Source: Candidatus Brevefilum sp. (GTDB lineage Bacteria; Chloroflexota; Anaerolineae; Anaerolineales; Anaerolineaceae). Taken from it: DNA of 9,936 bases. How positions within the stretch are numbered: the stretch's first letter is position 1; every line of letters begins with the position of its first letter. Both the position numbers and the translations under genes were made by a program. Under the pieces are notes generated by a model, which saw nothing but the letters and a program-made list of their open reading frames with translations, was not told the DNA's origin and did not search any database. Positions 1 to 6,908 of the stretch are shown here, one piece after another. The DNA lies in NCBI GenBank assembly GCA_007119455.1, contig SKPR01000081.1, positions 1-9,936 of the forward strand, written 5' to 3'.

Positions 1-342
1 AATATCTTCCTGCTCACCCAACCTGAACTGGCCGAGTTTGACATCCGTCTGATTGACGGATTACGTGAAGTTTTTGTGATCCGCAGCTCAGCGACCATCC
101 AGGGCATTGCGGGTCAGCGGGTTTCACTGATTCCCCTTCACGGACCAGCCAGAGGTATCCAATCGACGGGTTTAGCCTTCCCACTGCAAAATGACACTCT
201 ATATCCCGAAAAAACCCGCGGGATCAGTAACCGATTAACGATGCAGAGTGCCACGGTCTCAGTCCAGAACGGGATTTTATTGTGTATTCACAAAACGACA
301 GAACCCAATCAAAGGAGTGAACAAGATGACTCTGATCATTAA
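1..342 (+). CDS. thiN: Thiamine pyrophosphokinase, C-terminal part (5' end outside window)
   Basis: Frame 1 is open from the first base to a TAA at 340-342, giving the last 113 residues of the protein. Thiamine pyrophosphokinase transfers diphosphate from ATP to thiamine, making the cofactor thiamine diphosphate in the cytoplasm. The visible part matches the C-terminal thiamine-binding beta domain: LLTQPELAEFDIRLIDG, then GQRVSLIPLHGPARG, then FPLQNDTLYPEKTRGISN, and a final VSVQNGILLCIHK strand. The ATP-binding N-terminal domain lies upstream. The last 17 bases overlap the start of thiB, and the Shine-Dalgarno site of thiB lies inside this gene, so the two should be co-translated. The short polar tail after CIHK (about 14 residues, ending DDSDH) is shaped by that overlap. 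Placement directly before a thiamine transporter supports the call. Any TPP riboswitch would be upstream of the window. Confidence 0.9.
   Translation, partial: NIFLLTQPELAEFDIRLIDGLREVFVIRSSATIQGIAGQRVSLIPLHGPARGIQSTGLAFPLQNDTLYPEKTRGISNRLTMQSATVSVQNGILLCIHKTTEPNQRSEQDDSDH
311..319 (+). promoter_or_regulatory. Shine-Dalgarno site that fixes the thiB start
   Basis: AAAGGAGTG lies 6 bases before the ATG at 326. The same frame is open back to an ATG at 248, but that start has no ribosome site, and only the 326 start puts a hydrophobic lipoprotein signal at the N-terminus. The site lies within the end of the thiN reading frame. Confidence 0.85.
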
Positions 343-1393
343 ACATAAATCAATTTTGACGATACTTATTTTAGCAATATTCCTGATAAGCGCCTGCGCA
401 CCGCAACCTGCGGTTGATGAACCACGGGTCTTGCGGGTAATGAGTCATGACTCTTTCGCGATCAGCGAGGATGTGATTGCCCAATTTGAAGACGAGCATG
501 GTGTAAGTGTCAGCTTCATCCGCAGTGGTGACACCGGGACCGCCCTCAACCAAGCCATTCTCACCAAGGAAAACCCGATTGCGGATGTGTTTTTCGGAGT
601 GGACAACACCTTCCTGACGCGCGCCCTTGATGAAGAGATCTTTGTCGCCTACGATTCACCCATGCTGGATGAGATCCCCGATGAATTCAAAATTGACCCG
701 AATAATTTTGCGCTACCCGTCGATTATGGCGATGTGTGCATTAATTACGATAAGGCTTACTTTGAAGAACATGACCTGCCCATCCCTGCATCACTGGAAG
801 ACCTGACCGACCCGATGTACGAAGGATTGCTGGTGGCGCAAAACCCGGCCACCTCATCCCCTGGTTTGGCCTTCATGATGGCCACGATTGCCCATTTTGG
901 CGAAGCGGATTTCCTCAATTATTGGGAGGCGCTTGCTGATAACGGGCTGGTGGTGGTCAGTAATTGGGAAACCGCTTATTACACCAATTTCAGCGGTTCC
1001 ACCGGGGAAGGCCCCCAACCCCTGGTCGTTTCTTACGGGTCCAGCCCCGCAGCCGAAGTTATTTTCGCAGAAGTTGAACTGGAAGAAGCGCCAACGGGTT
1101 CCATCATTGGCCCCAATACCTGTTTCCGCCAGATCGAATTCGTCGGTGTGCTGCGGAACGCAAACAACCCCGACCTGGCCGAACTTTTCATCGATTTTAT
1201 GCTCAGCGTTCCCTTCCAGGAGGATATTCCCCTGCAAATGTTTGTTTTCCCGGTCAACCCCAATGCAGAGTTGCCACAGGCGTTCATTGAGCATGTCGAT
1301 ACCCCGGACGAGCCGGCCACCCTTCCTCCGGAGCAGATTGATGCCAACCGGGAACAATGGATTGACGCCTGGCTGGATACTGTCTTGAATTGA
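326..1393 (+). CDS. thiB: Thiamine ABC transporter, substrate-binding lipoprotein
   Basis: The 355-residue product is the extracytoplasmic binding protein that would capture thiamine (or its phosphates) and hand it to ThiP. Residues 1-23 are a signal peptide with a lipobox LISAC, so Cys24 would be lipidated and the protein anchored to the membrane face. Family landmarks in order are SHDSF (40-44), NPIADVFFGVDN (83-94), the LPVDYGDVCINYDK block (130-143), SSPG (177-180), NWETAYY (213-219), VSYGSSPAAEV (235-245), and a C-terminal FPVNP plus NREQWIDAWL segment (341-350) like the end of E. coli TbpA. Differences from E. coli TbpA, judged from memory, include His41 where the YDSF tyrosine sits and Phe306 near the ligand tryptophan. 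A start at 248 is rejected because it would bury the signal sequence. The gene overlaps thiN by 17 bases and thiP by 4. Iron-type SfuA relatives are the main alternative, but the thiN neighbour argues for thiamine. Confidence 0.9.
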   Translation: MTLIIKHKSILTILILAIFLISACAPQPAVDEPRVLRVMSHDSFAISEDVIAQFEDEHGVSVSFIRSGDTGTALNQAILTKENPIADVFFGVDNTFLTRALDEEIFVAYDSPMLDEIPDEFKIDPNNFALPVDYGDVCINYDKAYFEEHDLPIPASLEDLTDPMYEGLLVAQNPATSSPGLAFMMATIAHFGEADFLNYWEALADNGLVVVSNWETAYYTNFSGSTGEGPQPLVVSYGSSPAAEVIFAEVELEEAPTGSIIGPNTCFRQIEFVGVLRNANNPDLAELFIDFMLSVPFQEDIPLQMFVFPVNPNAELPQAFIEHVDTPDEPATLPPEQIDANREQWIDAWLDTVLN

Positions 1394-3111
1394 ACACAAT
1401 AACCAATATGTGGCAAAAATGGCGTAAAAGCCCAACCGGGATCGCCCTGCTTTTCTGGCTGATCCCGGCTGCCTTCCTGGGTTATTTTTTCTACCAGCCC
1501 CTGCTGGCTTTGTTCAACCTGCTGGTTTCTCCAGCGTGGGGTGTTGACCTGGCGGCCATCAACCTGACGAGAGTCTGGCGCCCCCTGCGGTTTACCTTTG
1601 GACAGGCAACACTTTCAACCCTGCTGACCCTGGTGGTTGGCCTTCCTGGGGCCTGGCTGTTCACCCGCTTTACCTTCCCTGGCAAAAAAACCCTGAAGGT
1701 TCTCACCACACTGCCCTTTATTCTGCCAACCGTGGTGGTGGCGGCGGGCTTTAATGCGCTACTTGGGCCACGCGGCTGGCTCAACTTATTGCTGATGGGC
1801 GTATTCGACCTCGGAACACCGCCCATCCAGTTTCTGAACACCTTTGGGGCGATTCTTACCGCCCATGTGTTCTACAATACCACCATCATCATCCGTGTGG
1901 TAAGCAATGCCTGGTCGCGGCAGAACATCCGCTTGCATCATGCAGCCCAGGTGCTGGGCGCCAGCCCCTGGCGCACCTTCCGTGAGGTGACCCTCCCCCT
2001 CCTCAAGCCATCCATTCTGGCCGCCACTTTTCTGGTCTTTCTGTTTAATTTCACCAGTTTTGGCGTGGTCCTGATGCTGGGCGGACCACGGTTTGCCACA
2101 CTTGAAGTTGAGGTCTATGTGCAGGCGCTGCACCTGTTGAACCTGCCCCTGGCCAGCATTTTATCCATCATCCAGTTGTTCTGCACACTCCTGATCACGA
2201 TTGCGCACGGGCGTCTTTCCGGACGACGTGAGCTGTCGATTGCCCCGCGTGCCCAGAGAATCGCGGTTCGCAGGCCAAAATCCGGCTGGGAACGAGTAGT
2301 GGTTGTATTGCTGATCATCACCCTGTTCAGCCTGCTGGTGGCGCCCCTGGCCTCATTAGTCTTACGATCCTTTGTCAAACTCGAACCGGTTCGCGGCGAG
2401 CGTGGTGAAGTCCAGCGGGGTCTGACCCTGAGGTTTTACCGTGAATTAGGCATCAACCGGCGCGGTGATTTATTTTATGTCCCGCCCATCGCGGCTGCTC
2501 AAAATTCCTTTATCTTTGCCACCATCACCATCCTGATCACTCTTTTCCTGGGCATCCTGGTGGCCTATGCCCTGCGTCAACCCACGGCGATTAATAACCT
2601 TCTTGATCCCCTGTTGATGTTACCGCTGGGTGCTTCTGCCATCACCCTGGGATTGGGTTTCATTATCGCTTTCAACCGTCCGCCTTTCACCGAATGGCGG
2701 TTCCCCATTCTTTTGCCCATTGCTCATTCCCTGGTGGCCTTACCCTTTATCGTACGGACCCTATCACCAGCCTTACAGGATATTCCCTATTCATTAAGAA
2801 ATGCGGCCCGGGCCCTCGGCGCATCACCCTTGCGAGTTTGGTGGGAAATTGATCTACCCTTACTGGCACCTGCCCTGCTGGTCAGCACCATTTTTGCTTT
2901 AACCATTTCCCTGGGTGAATTTGGCGCCAGCACATTTCTCGTCAGACCAGAGCATCCCACCCTGCCGGTGGCCATCTTCCGTTATATTTCTCAACCGGGC
3001 GCACTCAATTACGGCCAGGCACTGGCCATGTCGACGCTCTTGATGATTGCCTGTGCGGCAGGTATTCTGGTGATTGAGCGGATTGGCCTTCCAGGTATGG
3101 AGTTGTTCTAA
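1390..3111 (+). CDS. thiP: Thiamine ABC transporter, fused two-domain permease
   Basis: The 573-residue integral membrane protein would form the thiamine channel of the ThiBPQ importer. It is an internal duplication: both halves carry about six hydrophobic segments, and each has one EAA loop that docks on the ATPase, HHAAQVLGASPWRTFREVTL near 183-202 and RNAARALGASPLRVWWEIDL near 470-489. One gene thus supplies both permease domains, as in E. coli ThiP. The proposed start is a TTG at 1390 that overlaps the thiB stop in a TTGA junction. An in-frame ATG at 1408 (six codons later) is the alternative. Neither has a good Shine-Dalgarno site, so translation probably depends on ribosomes ending thiB. 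A polar linker of about 80 residues (270-350) joins the halves, with hydrophobic segment 302-327 inside it. The stop overlaps the thiQ start by one base (TAATG). Confidence 0.92.
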   Translation: MNTITNMWQKWRKSPTGIALLFWLIPAAFLGYFFYQPLLALFNLLVSPAWGVDLAAINLTRVWRPLRFTFGQATLSTLLTLVVGLPGAWLFTRFTFPGKKTLKVLTTLPFILPTVVVAAGFNALLGPRGWLNLLLMGVFDLGTPPIQFLNTFGAILTAHVFYNTTIIIRVVSNAWSRQNIRLHHAAQVLGASPWRTFREVTLPLLKPSILAATFLVFLFNFTSFGVVLMLGGPRFATLEVEVYVQALHLLNLPLASILSIIQLFCTLLITIAHGRLSGRRELSIAPRAQRIAVRRPKSGWERVVVVLLIITLFSLLVAPLASLVLRSFVKLEPVRGERGEVQRGLTLRFYRELGINRRGDLFYVPPIAAAQNSFIFATITILITLFLGILVAYALRQPTAINNLLDPLLMLPLGASAITLGLGFIIAFNRPPFTEWRFPILLPIAHSLVALPFIVRTLSPALQDIPYSLRNAARALGASPLRVWWEIDLPLLAPALLVSTIFALTISLGEFGASTFLVRPEHPTLPVAIFRYISQPGALNYGQALAMSTLLMIACAAGILVIERIGLPGMELF

Positions 3112-4172
3112 TGCTGACCGTGAAAAATATTGAAAAATCTTATGAGGGGAAGCCCCTGCTCAATCAGGTGTCCTTCGAGGTAGAACAAAACGAAACCGTC
3201 TGCTTGCTGGGACCATCCGGCAGCGGGAAAAGTACCCTGCTGCGCATCATCGCGGGGCTGGAAGAAGCTGAAGGTGGCGATATTTTCTGGAAAGGCAATT
3301 CATTGGCCCAGGTACCTGCTCACCAGCGCAGGTTCGGTTTGATGTTCCAGGACTATGCCCTGTTTCCACATCGGGACGTCACAGAGAACATCGCCTTTGG
3401 CCTGCGCATGCAAAACGTGGCGCAAGCGGAAATCAAAAAACGGGTGGATCAAGCGCTGGCAACCATAGACATGAAAAGCTTTGCACAACGCAAGGTCACT
3501 GAATTATCCGGTGGTGAACAGCAGCGGGTGGCGCTGGCACGCGCCCTGGCTCCCGACCCGCGCCTGCTGATGCTGGACGAACCCCTGGGTGCCCTGGACC
3601 GAACCCTGCGAGAACAACTCAGCCGGGAGCTTCGCCGCATCCTGCGTGAAACCCGGGTGCCCGCCATTTATGTGACCCACGACCAGGAAGAAGCCTATGC
3701 CATTGCAGACCGGTTGTTGCTGCTCCATGATGGGATCATCCTGCAGAGCGGCCGGCCTCATACCTTTTATCACCATCCCAGGAACGTATGGGTGGCCAGG
3801 TTCTTTGGCCTGGGGAACCTGATTGAGGGAACGGTGATCGAACGATCACCTCTGGTGGTTGAAACCCCGCTGGGACAGATTCAAGCCGCCTGCGACCAGA
3901 ATGCCCCTGATAAGGGTCAGCAAACCACGCTCTTGTTCAGGCCAGCCCAGGCACAGGCTGATCATCCCCAGGCGGAAAATCGCATCACGGGCAGGGTTAT
4001 CGACCAGGTATTTCAGGGCGAAACCTACCGGATCACCCTGGAAGTTAATCGTGCAGTTGCGTTCTTCCATGTCTTGCTGGATGAACCGGCTGAAATTGGA
4101 GCGGACCTCACTGTTGGCTACAATGCAGAAGATGTGCTATGTCTTGCGAAGGAGGGTGATAATAATGGTTGA
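3111..4172 (+). CDS. thiQ: Thiamine ABC transporter, ATP-binding subunit
   Basis: The 353-residue protein is the cytoplasmic ATPase expected to power thiamine import through ThiP. All nucleotide-binding motifs are present: Walker A GPSGSGKST (34-42), Q-loop Gln80 in MFQDYALFPH, signature LSGGEQQ (132-138), Walker B LLMLDE (152-157), D-loop ALD (161-163) and switch His190 in VTHDQEEA. After about residue 235 comes a C-terminal regulatory extension of TOBE type (about 270-345, with GRVIDQVFQGETYRITL). The extension makes it longer than the short E. coli ThiQ and closer in layout to PotA, FbpC and CysA proteins. Substrate is therefore inferred from the operon, not from the ATPase itself. The ATG at 3111 overlaps the thiP stop by one base and has GGAG at 3099-3102. 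The 3' end overlaps the DUF402 gene by 8 bases. Confidence 0.92.
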   Translation: MLTVKNIEKSYEGKPLLNQVSFEVEQNETVCLLGPSGSGKSTLLRIIAGLEEAEGGDIFWKGNSLAQVPAHQRRFGLMFQDYALFPHRDVTENIAFGLRMQNVAQAEIKKRVDQALATIDMKSFAQRKVTELSGGEQQRVALARALAPDPRLLMLDEPLGALDRTLREQLSRELRRILRETRVPAIYVTHDQEEAYAIADRLLLLHDGIILQSGRPHTFYHHPRNVWVARFFGLGNLIEGTVIERSPLVVETPLGQIQAACDQNAPDKGQQTTLLFRPAQAQADHPQAENRITGRVIDQVFQGETYRITLEVNRAVAFFHVLLDEPAEIGADLTVGYNAEDVLCLAKEGDNNG

Positions 4173-4662
4173 AGATCCAAATGCATTACAGGTGATCAAA
4201 CTCAATACGCGGCGCGAGGAAACCTGGCGGTATGAAGGCCGGGTCATCGGACGCGGGGTGCACAGCTTTTTGATTGAAGCCTTTTTTGACCGGGAGGACA
4301 TCGTCTTTCACGGCATGCATTTAGGCAGACATGACCGCTTTATTGAACGCTATTACGACAACCGCTGGTATAACCTGTTTGAGATTCACGACCGGGATGA
4401 TGACCATCTTAAGGGCTGGTACTGCAACGTGACCCGACCGGCTGAATTCACACCAGGGGAGATCGCCTATGTTGACCTGGCGCTGGACCTGCTAGCTTTC
4501 CCGGATGGACGATACCTGGTTCTGGATGAGGCTGAGTTTGACTCTTTGTCCCTCGATCACCAGGAGCGGTTTAACGCAAATCAGGCGCTCACGACCCTGG
4601 TTGAGCTGGCTGAATCAGGCCAGCTACATGATGCCCTGATCAACAAAAAAGGAGGCGCGTGA
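4165..4662 (+). CDS. DUF402 family protein, possible nucleoside or thiamine phosphate phosphatase
   Basis: The product has 165 residues and fits the DUF402 family (COG3557). Visible hallmarks are KGWYCNVTRPAEF (83-95), the acidic YVDLALDLL (102-110) and LDEAEFD (120-126), which correspond to the metal-binding acidic residues of the family. Characterised members such as S. aureus Ntdp hydrolyse nucleoside di- and triphosphates with a divalent metal. Other DUF402 domains are fused to RNA-related proteins. The ATG at 4165 follows AAGGAGG (4149-4155) with 9-base spacing, the best ribosome site in the operon. The frame is open upstream to an ATG at 3859, but that start would overlap thiQ by about 300 bases and is rejected. 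The gene is last in the thiamine operon, and its stop codon sits in the terminator hairpin. A role on thiamine phosphates is a guess from context. The family call is firm, the substrate is not. Confidence 0.85.
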   Translation: MVEDPNALQVIKLNTRREETWRYEGRVIGRGVHSFLIEAFFDREDIVFHGMHLGRHDRFIERYYDNRWYNLFEIHDRDDDHLKGWYCNVTRPAEFTPGEIAYVDLALDLLAFPDGRYLVLDEAEFDSLSLDHQERFNANQALTTLVELAESGQLHDALINKKGGA

Positions 4663-4678
4663 ATAGCGCCTCTTTTTT
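4645..4678 (+). terminator. Bidirectional intrinsic terminator, shared by convergent genes
   Basis: A perfect 7-bp stem GAGGCGC (4652-4658) and GCGCCTC (4666-4672) has a 7-base loop. Six A (4645-4650) precede it and six T (4673-4678) follow it. It therefore has a U-tract in both directions and can end the thiamine operon (plus) and the small membrane protein genes (minus). The TGA of the DUF402 gene lies in the loop, so the last codons form the stem. Confidence 0.9.
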
Positions 4679-4698
4679 CTCCAAAATTTTAATTGGCT

Positions 4699-4932
4699 TT
4701 AAACAATCATTGGCATCAGTTGCAGCATAAACTGATCAAGCTCTTCCATTATGAATGGTACAAAACCAAAAATTAAAGCCAATATACAACAACACAGTAT
4801 TACTACAGCAACAATTGCTAAAATAATCCACAAGGTTTTATTACTCTTTTTTTCAGGTGGCTGCTCATAAGCCGGAGGTGCTTCGGGTATATTTTGGGGT
4901 GCTTCGGGAATATTATTCGGGTCTTCGGTCAT
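4699..4932 (-). CDS. Small proline-rich single-pass membrane protein, unknown function
   Basis: I do not recognise a named family. The 77-residue product has a polar N-terminus of about 30 residues rich in Pro and Glu, with a duplicated NIPEAP unit (residues 7-12 and 14-19) and PPAYEQPPEKK. One hydrophobic segment follows (about 33-60, including a CCC run), then a short acidic and methionine-rich tail. This layout suggests a cytoplasmic, disordered, proline-rich arm and one membrane anchor. The ATG at 4932 is supported by GAGGAG (plus coordinates 4939-4944) six bases upstream. It lies 42 bases after the DUF4190 gene on the same strand and probably shares its transcript, which would end at the terminator at 4645-4678. 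The good ribosome site and clear membrane topology make it likely to be real. Confidence 0.65.
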   Translation of the reverse strand: MTEDPNNIPEAPQNIPEAPPAYEQPPEKKSNKTLWIILAIVAVVILCCCILALIFGFVPFIMEELDQFMLQLMPMIV

Positions 4933-4974
4933 GTTATTCTCCTCAGGTTAAATTGGGTTGATGTCGGTCGCTGG

Positions 4975-5313
4975 CTAAAAAGTTATGCCATTGACAAAGG
5001 GGATTAAGCAGAAAGGCGCACTGATCGCTCCTACAAAGACCAGGACGGTTAGGCAGATCCCAATCACACCGATGGCAATGTTGATCCATCCCAGGATGAT
5101 GCCGGCTGTCGCCATCCCTTCACCGGTCATGCGGCCACCACTCTGCCTGATCTCCTTTTTGGCCATACCACCGACGATAACGGCCACCAGCGCGCCCAAG
5201 ACAGGCACAATGAAAAAACTGGCGATTCCGGCAACCAGACTGATGACCGCCAGCGATGAGGTTTGCTGCCCATAGGTTGGGGGAGGCGGCGATTGATAAT
5301 TTTGTTGTGACAT
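4975..5313 (-). CDS. DUF4190 domain membrane protein
   Basis: The 112-residue product has a proline-rich N-terminus (QSPPPPTYGQQ, 7-17) and two hydrophobic segments (about 21-50 and 67-98). They are separated by the short GGMAKKEIRQSGG loop typical of DUF4190 proteins (residues 48-60), in which a basic turn and small residues link the two helices. The second helix begins after TGEGMATAG. Function of the family is unknown; it is common in Gram-positives, Chloroflexota and Actinobacteria as short membrane proteins with Pro-rich tails. The ATG at 5313 is preceded by AAAAGGAG (plus 5320-5327) with 6-base spacing, and by a promoter candidate at 5342-5369. Together with the downstream 77-residue protein it forms a pair with the same design: Pro-rich arm followed by membrane segment. 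Confidence 0.78.
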   Translation of the reverse strand: MSQQNYQSPPPPTYGQQTSSLAVISLVAGIASFFIVPVLGALVAVIVGGMAKKEIRQSGGRMTGEGMATAGIILGWINIAIGVIGICLTVLVFVGAISAPFCLIPFVNGITF

Positions 5314-5341
5314 CGTTCACTCCTTTTCTATTTAGTTCTAT

Positions 5342-5369
5342 TTTATAATGAAAATATCGAATAGGTCAA
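5342..5369 (-). promoter_or_regulatory. Candidate sigma70-type promoter for the DUF4190 gene
   Basis: On the minus strand TTGACC (plus 5364-5369) and TATAAA (plus 5342-5347) are 16 bases apart. The start codon is about 29 bases downstream of the -10 box. The -35 box ends only 8 bases from the DUF4126 stop codon, which suggests separate transcription. Confidence 0.55.
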
Positions 5370-5376
5370 TGCTTCT

Positions 5377-5940
5377 TCAGATCTGATTCCGCCTTCTACG
5401 CATCCGCCTGGTCAACCACCAAATGATCCAAGCTGCAAAAGCCAGCATGATGATCCCCACCACCACCGGAATAACCACTGAAAGTATTGAGAGGGTGGTT
5501 GAGACCAGATCCTCTGCCAGGCTGACGGGGACATCCCCCAGGCCTGCTGTGGTAGCTGTGACGGCCGGACGTATAATGGCCGATTTAATAGCATGGACAC
5601 CGCCCGCCACCAATAAACCGGCAGCAATAGAAATAACCGGGTGAATCTCTGTAATCACATTGGCGCTGGCCGCAAATAAGATGGCACCGGCCGTCGGGCG
5701 AAACAGAGTCTGGACCACATCATTAATATGGTTCACTGCGGGGATTTTATCTGCAAAGAACTCGATTAAACCCAAAACAATTAATAAGCCAATGATCCAC
5801 CAGCTCTCAAGCGCCTGCCAGCGTTCAGATAACTGGATCAGGTCGGTGAATCGGGCCAGAAGCGCGACCACCAAGAGCGGGATGTAAGCGTTCAAACCTG
5901 CGCTGGCCGAAAGACCAAAGGCAGCAAAAATATCCATCAT
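5377..5940 (-). CDS. DUF4126 domain integral membrane protein
   Basis: The 187-residue protein matches DUF4126: the N-terminal SASAGLNAYIPLL block (11-23), the central FFADKIPAVNHINDVVQ (61-77) continuing to RPTAGAILFA (81-90), and HAIKSAIIRPAVTATTAGLG (116-135). Four or five membrane segments are visible, with a last long one (about 152-176) before a strongly basic C-terminus, RRMRRRRNQI, that should face the cytoplasm. The biochemical role of the family is unknown. Two ATG codons open the gene (5940 and 5937). AGGA at plus 5946-5949 is 5 bases from the first and 8 from the second, so the second is slightly better placed and the first residue may be absent. A TATAAT box lies upstream (5972-5977). 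The gene follows the DUF2085 gene on the same strand with a gap of 48 bases. Confidence 0.85.
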   Translation of the reverse strand: MMDIFAAFGLSASAGLNAYIPLLVVALLARFTDLIQLSERWQALESWWIIGLLIVLGLIEFFADKIPAVNHINDVVQTLFRPTAGAILFAASANVITEIHPVISIAAGLLVAGGVHAIKSAIIRPAVTATTAGLGDVPVSLAEDLVSTTLSILSVVIPVVVGIIMLAFAAWIIWWLTRRMRRRRNQI

Positions 5941-5971
5941 GAGGTTCCTTTCTAATCTCTTCCTGTATTAA

Positions 5972-6000
5972 ATTATATCGGATGAAGATTAAAGACTAAA
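5972..6000 (-). promoter_or_regulatory. Possible promoter of the DUF4126 gene
   Basis: A perfect TATAAT (plus 5972-5977) lies in the short gap before the DUF4126 gene. The base stretch 17 upstream reads TTTAGT (plus 5995-6000), a poor -35 match, and it overlaps the end of the DUF2085 gene. The -10 box alone is convincing. Confidence 0.4.
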
Positions 6001-6798
6001 GCCTCCCCAGGTGCCGGTCCACAGGTATCGCAAGAGGTTGAACACCCCAATTTGCATCAAGGCCATTATAAACCCGCCCAATAACGGCACCAGAAGCTGG
6101 TTGAAGCGCTGAAAGGTATTATCCAACTTGAAGAGCATCACCACCACCATGCTGTAAATCATGATCAACAGAACGAGCACGCCAGCAGAACTCAACAAAG
6201 CCAGGGGATAAAGAATCCAGGGAATTTGCAATAAGATCAGGATATTCATCACACCCCCGGCAATCAGCAAGCCCAGGACCTGTTTCCAGTTTCCCAGGGC
6301 GGATTGGGCTTCCCAACGGCGGTACATGGTCTGGATAAAGGAAGGTAATAAAACAGCAGAAATTGCCATCCCCATACCGGTGCCGGTCACCAACCGGGTC
6401 CAGTTCTGAGTCCGGTATATGGACGAAATCCCGGGGACGAGCATCAGGAAGGAATTAGAGCCATCCAGGGCCCAGGCCAGAGCCAGCAAAGCAAACAAGA
6501 CCATCACCGTAACCGGGGGCATCTTCCCCTTGCGCCCCTGGGCTAACTGGTATCCCAGCCCCAGCATGGCTCCCAGGAACAAACCCGAACAACGGGCACA
6601 CAGGGGTAGTTGGCGATCACCGATATGGAAAGAACGGATATCAATCCGGTGGCAGACGGCATATCCAATGGCATCAGCTTTACCAAGCAATCCTGCGGGT
6701 GTCAAAAAAAGCCAGACCACTGCCAGGGTGATGGCCAGGCCCAATAGAACCCAACGCCAGGCAGAATGTTGGAGGGGTGTCGAGCGATTATGTTCCAT
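5989..6798 (-). CDS. DUF2085 family integral membrane protein
   Basis: From the ATG at 6798 the product has 269 residues. The DUF2085 signature is clear: GYAVCHRIDIRSF (45-57) and DRQLPLCARCSGLFLGA (61-77), giving Cys49, His50, Cys67 and Cys70, which could bind a metal or form disulphides. At least six hydrophobic segments are visible (about 15-35, 70-86, 95-112, 138-156, 174-193, 197-223, 235-257). The family function is unknown. The frame stays open to a TTG at 6837, which would add 13 residues. The ATG is preferred because a TTGCTA-17-TATAAT promoter (6809-6837) overlaps that TTG and would start RNA only a few bases before the ATG. No Shine-Dalgarno site is seen at either start, so a leaderless message is likely. 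It is upstream of the DUF4126 gene on the same strand. Confidence 0.85.
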   Translation of the reverse strand: MEHNRSTPLQHSAWRWVLLGLAITLAVVWLFLTPAGLLGKADAIGYAVCHRIDIRSFHIGDRQLPLCARCSGLFLGAMLGLGYQLAQGRKGKMPPVTVMVLFALLALAWALDGSNSFLMLVPGISSIYRTQNWTRLVTGTGMGMAISAVLLPSFIQTMYRRWEAQSALGNWKQVLGLLIAGGVMNILILLQIPWILYPLALLSSAGVLVLLIMIYSMVVVMLFKLDNTFQRFNQLLVPLLGGFIMALMQIGVFNLLRYLWTGTWGGFSL

Positions 6799-6808
6799 GA
6801 TGGTTTCA

Positions 6809-6837
6809 ATTATAGGGGTTAGCCAGCGGGTTAGCAA
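6809..6837 (-). promoter_or_regulatory. Sigma70-type promoter giving a near-leaderless DUF2085 message
   Basis: On the minus strand TTGCTA (plus 6832-6837) and a perfect TATAAT (plus 6809-6814) are exactly 17 bases apart. Ten bases separate the -10 box from the ATG at 6798, so transcription should begin about 3 to 5 bases before the start codon, or at it. Confidence 0.6.
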
Positions 6838-6908
6838 GGCAGTACTTGAGGGGTTTCTTCATTATAGTAAACCTTTCTCAATCTGGAAAATGAATAAAGC
6901 CCGTAACC

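Noticed and set aside
311..322. Same 12 bases AAAGGAGTGAAC before thiB and, on the minus strand, before the DUF4190 gene
   Set aside because: Most of the match is the Shine-Dalgarno consensus itself; similarity beyond that is short enough to be chance.
248..325. Upstream ATG that would extend thiB by 26 residues
   Set aside because: No ribosome site, deep overlap with thiN, and it would place a polar stretch before the lipoprotein signal; ATG 326 has AAAGGAGTG at correct spacing.
854..1435. 193-codon open frame on the minus strand opposite thiB
   Set aside because: Lies wholly opposite a well-supported gene, has no family features and no ribosome site; a shadow of thiB codon use.
3859..4164. 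Upstream ATG that would extend the DUF402 protein by 102 residues into thiQ
   Set aside because: The added stretch is the shifted frame of the ThiQ C-terminal domain; the ATG at 4165 has a strong ribosome site at correct distance.
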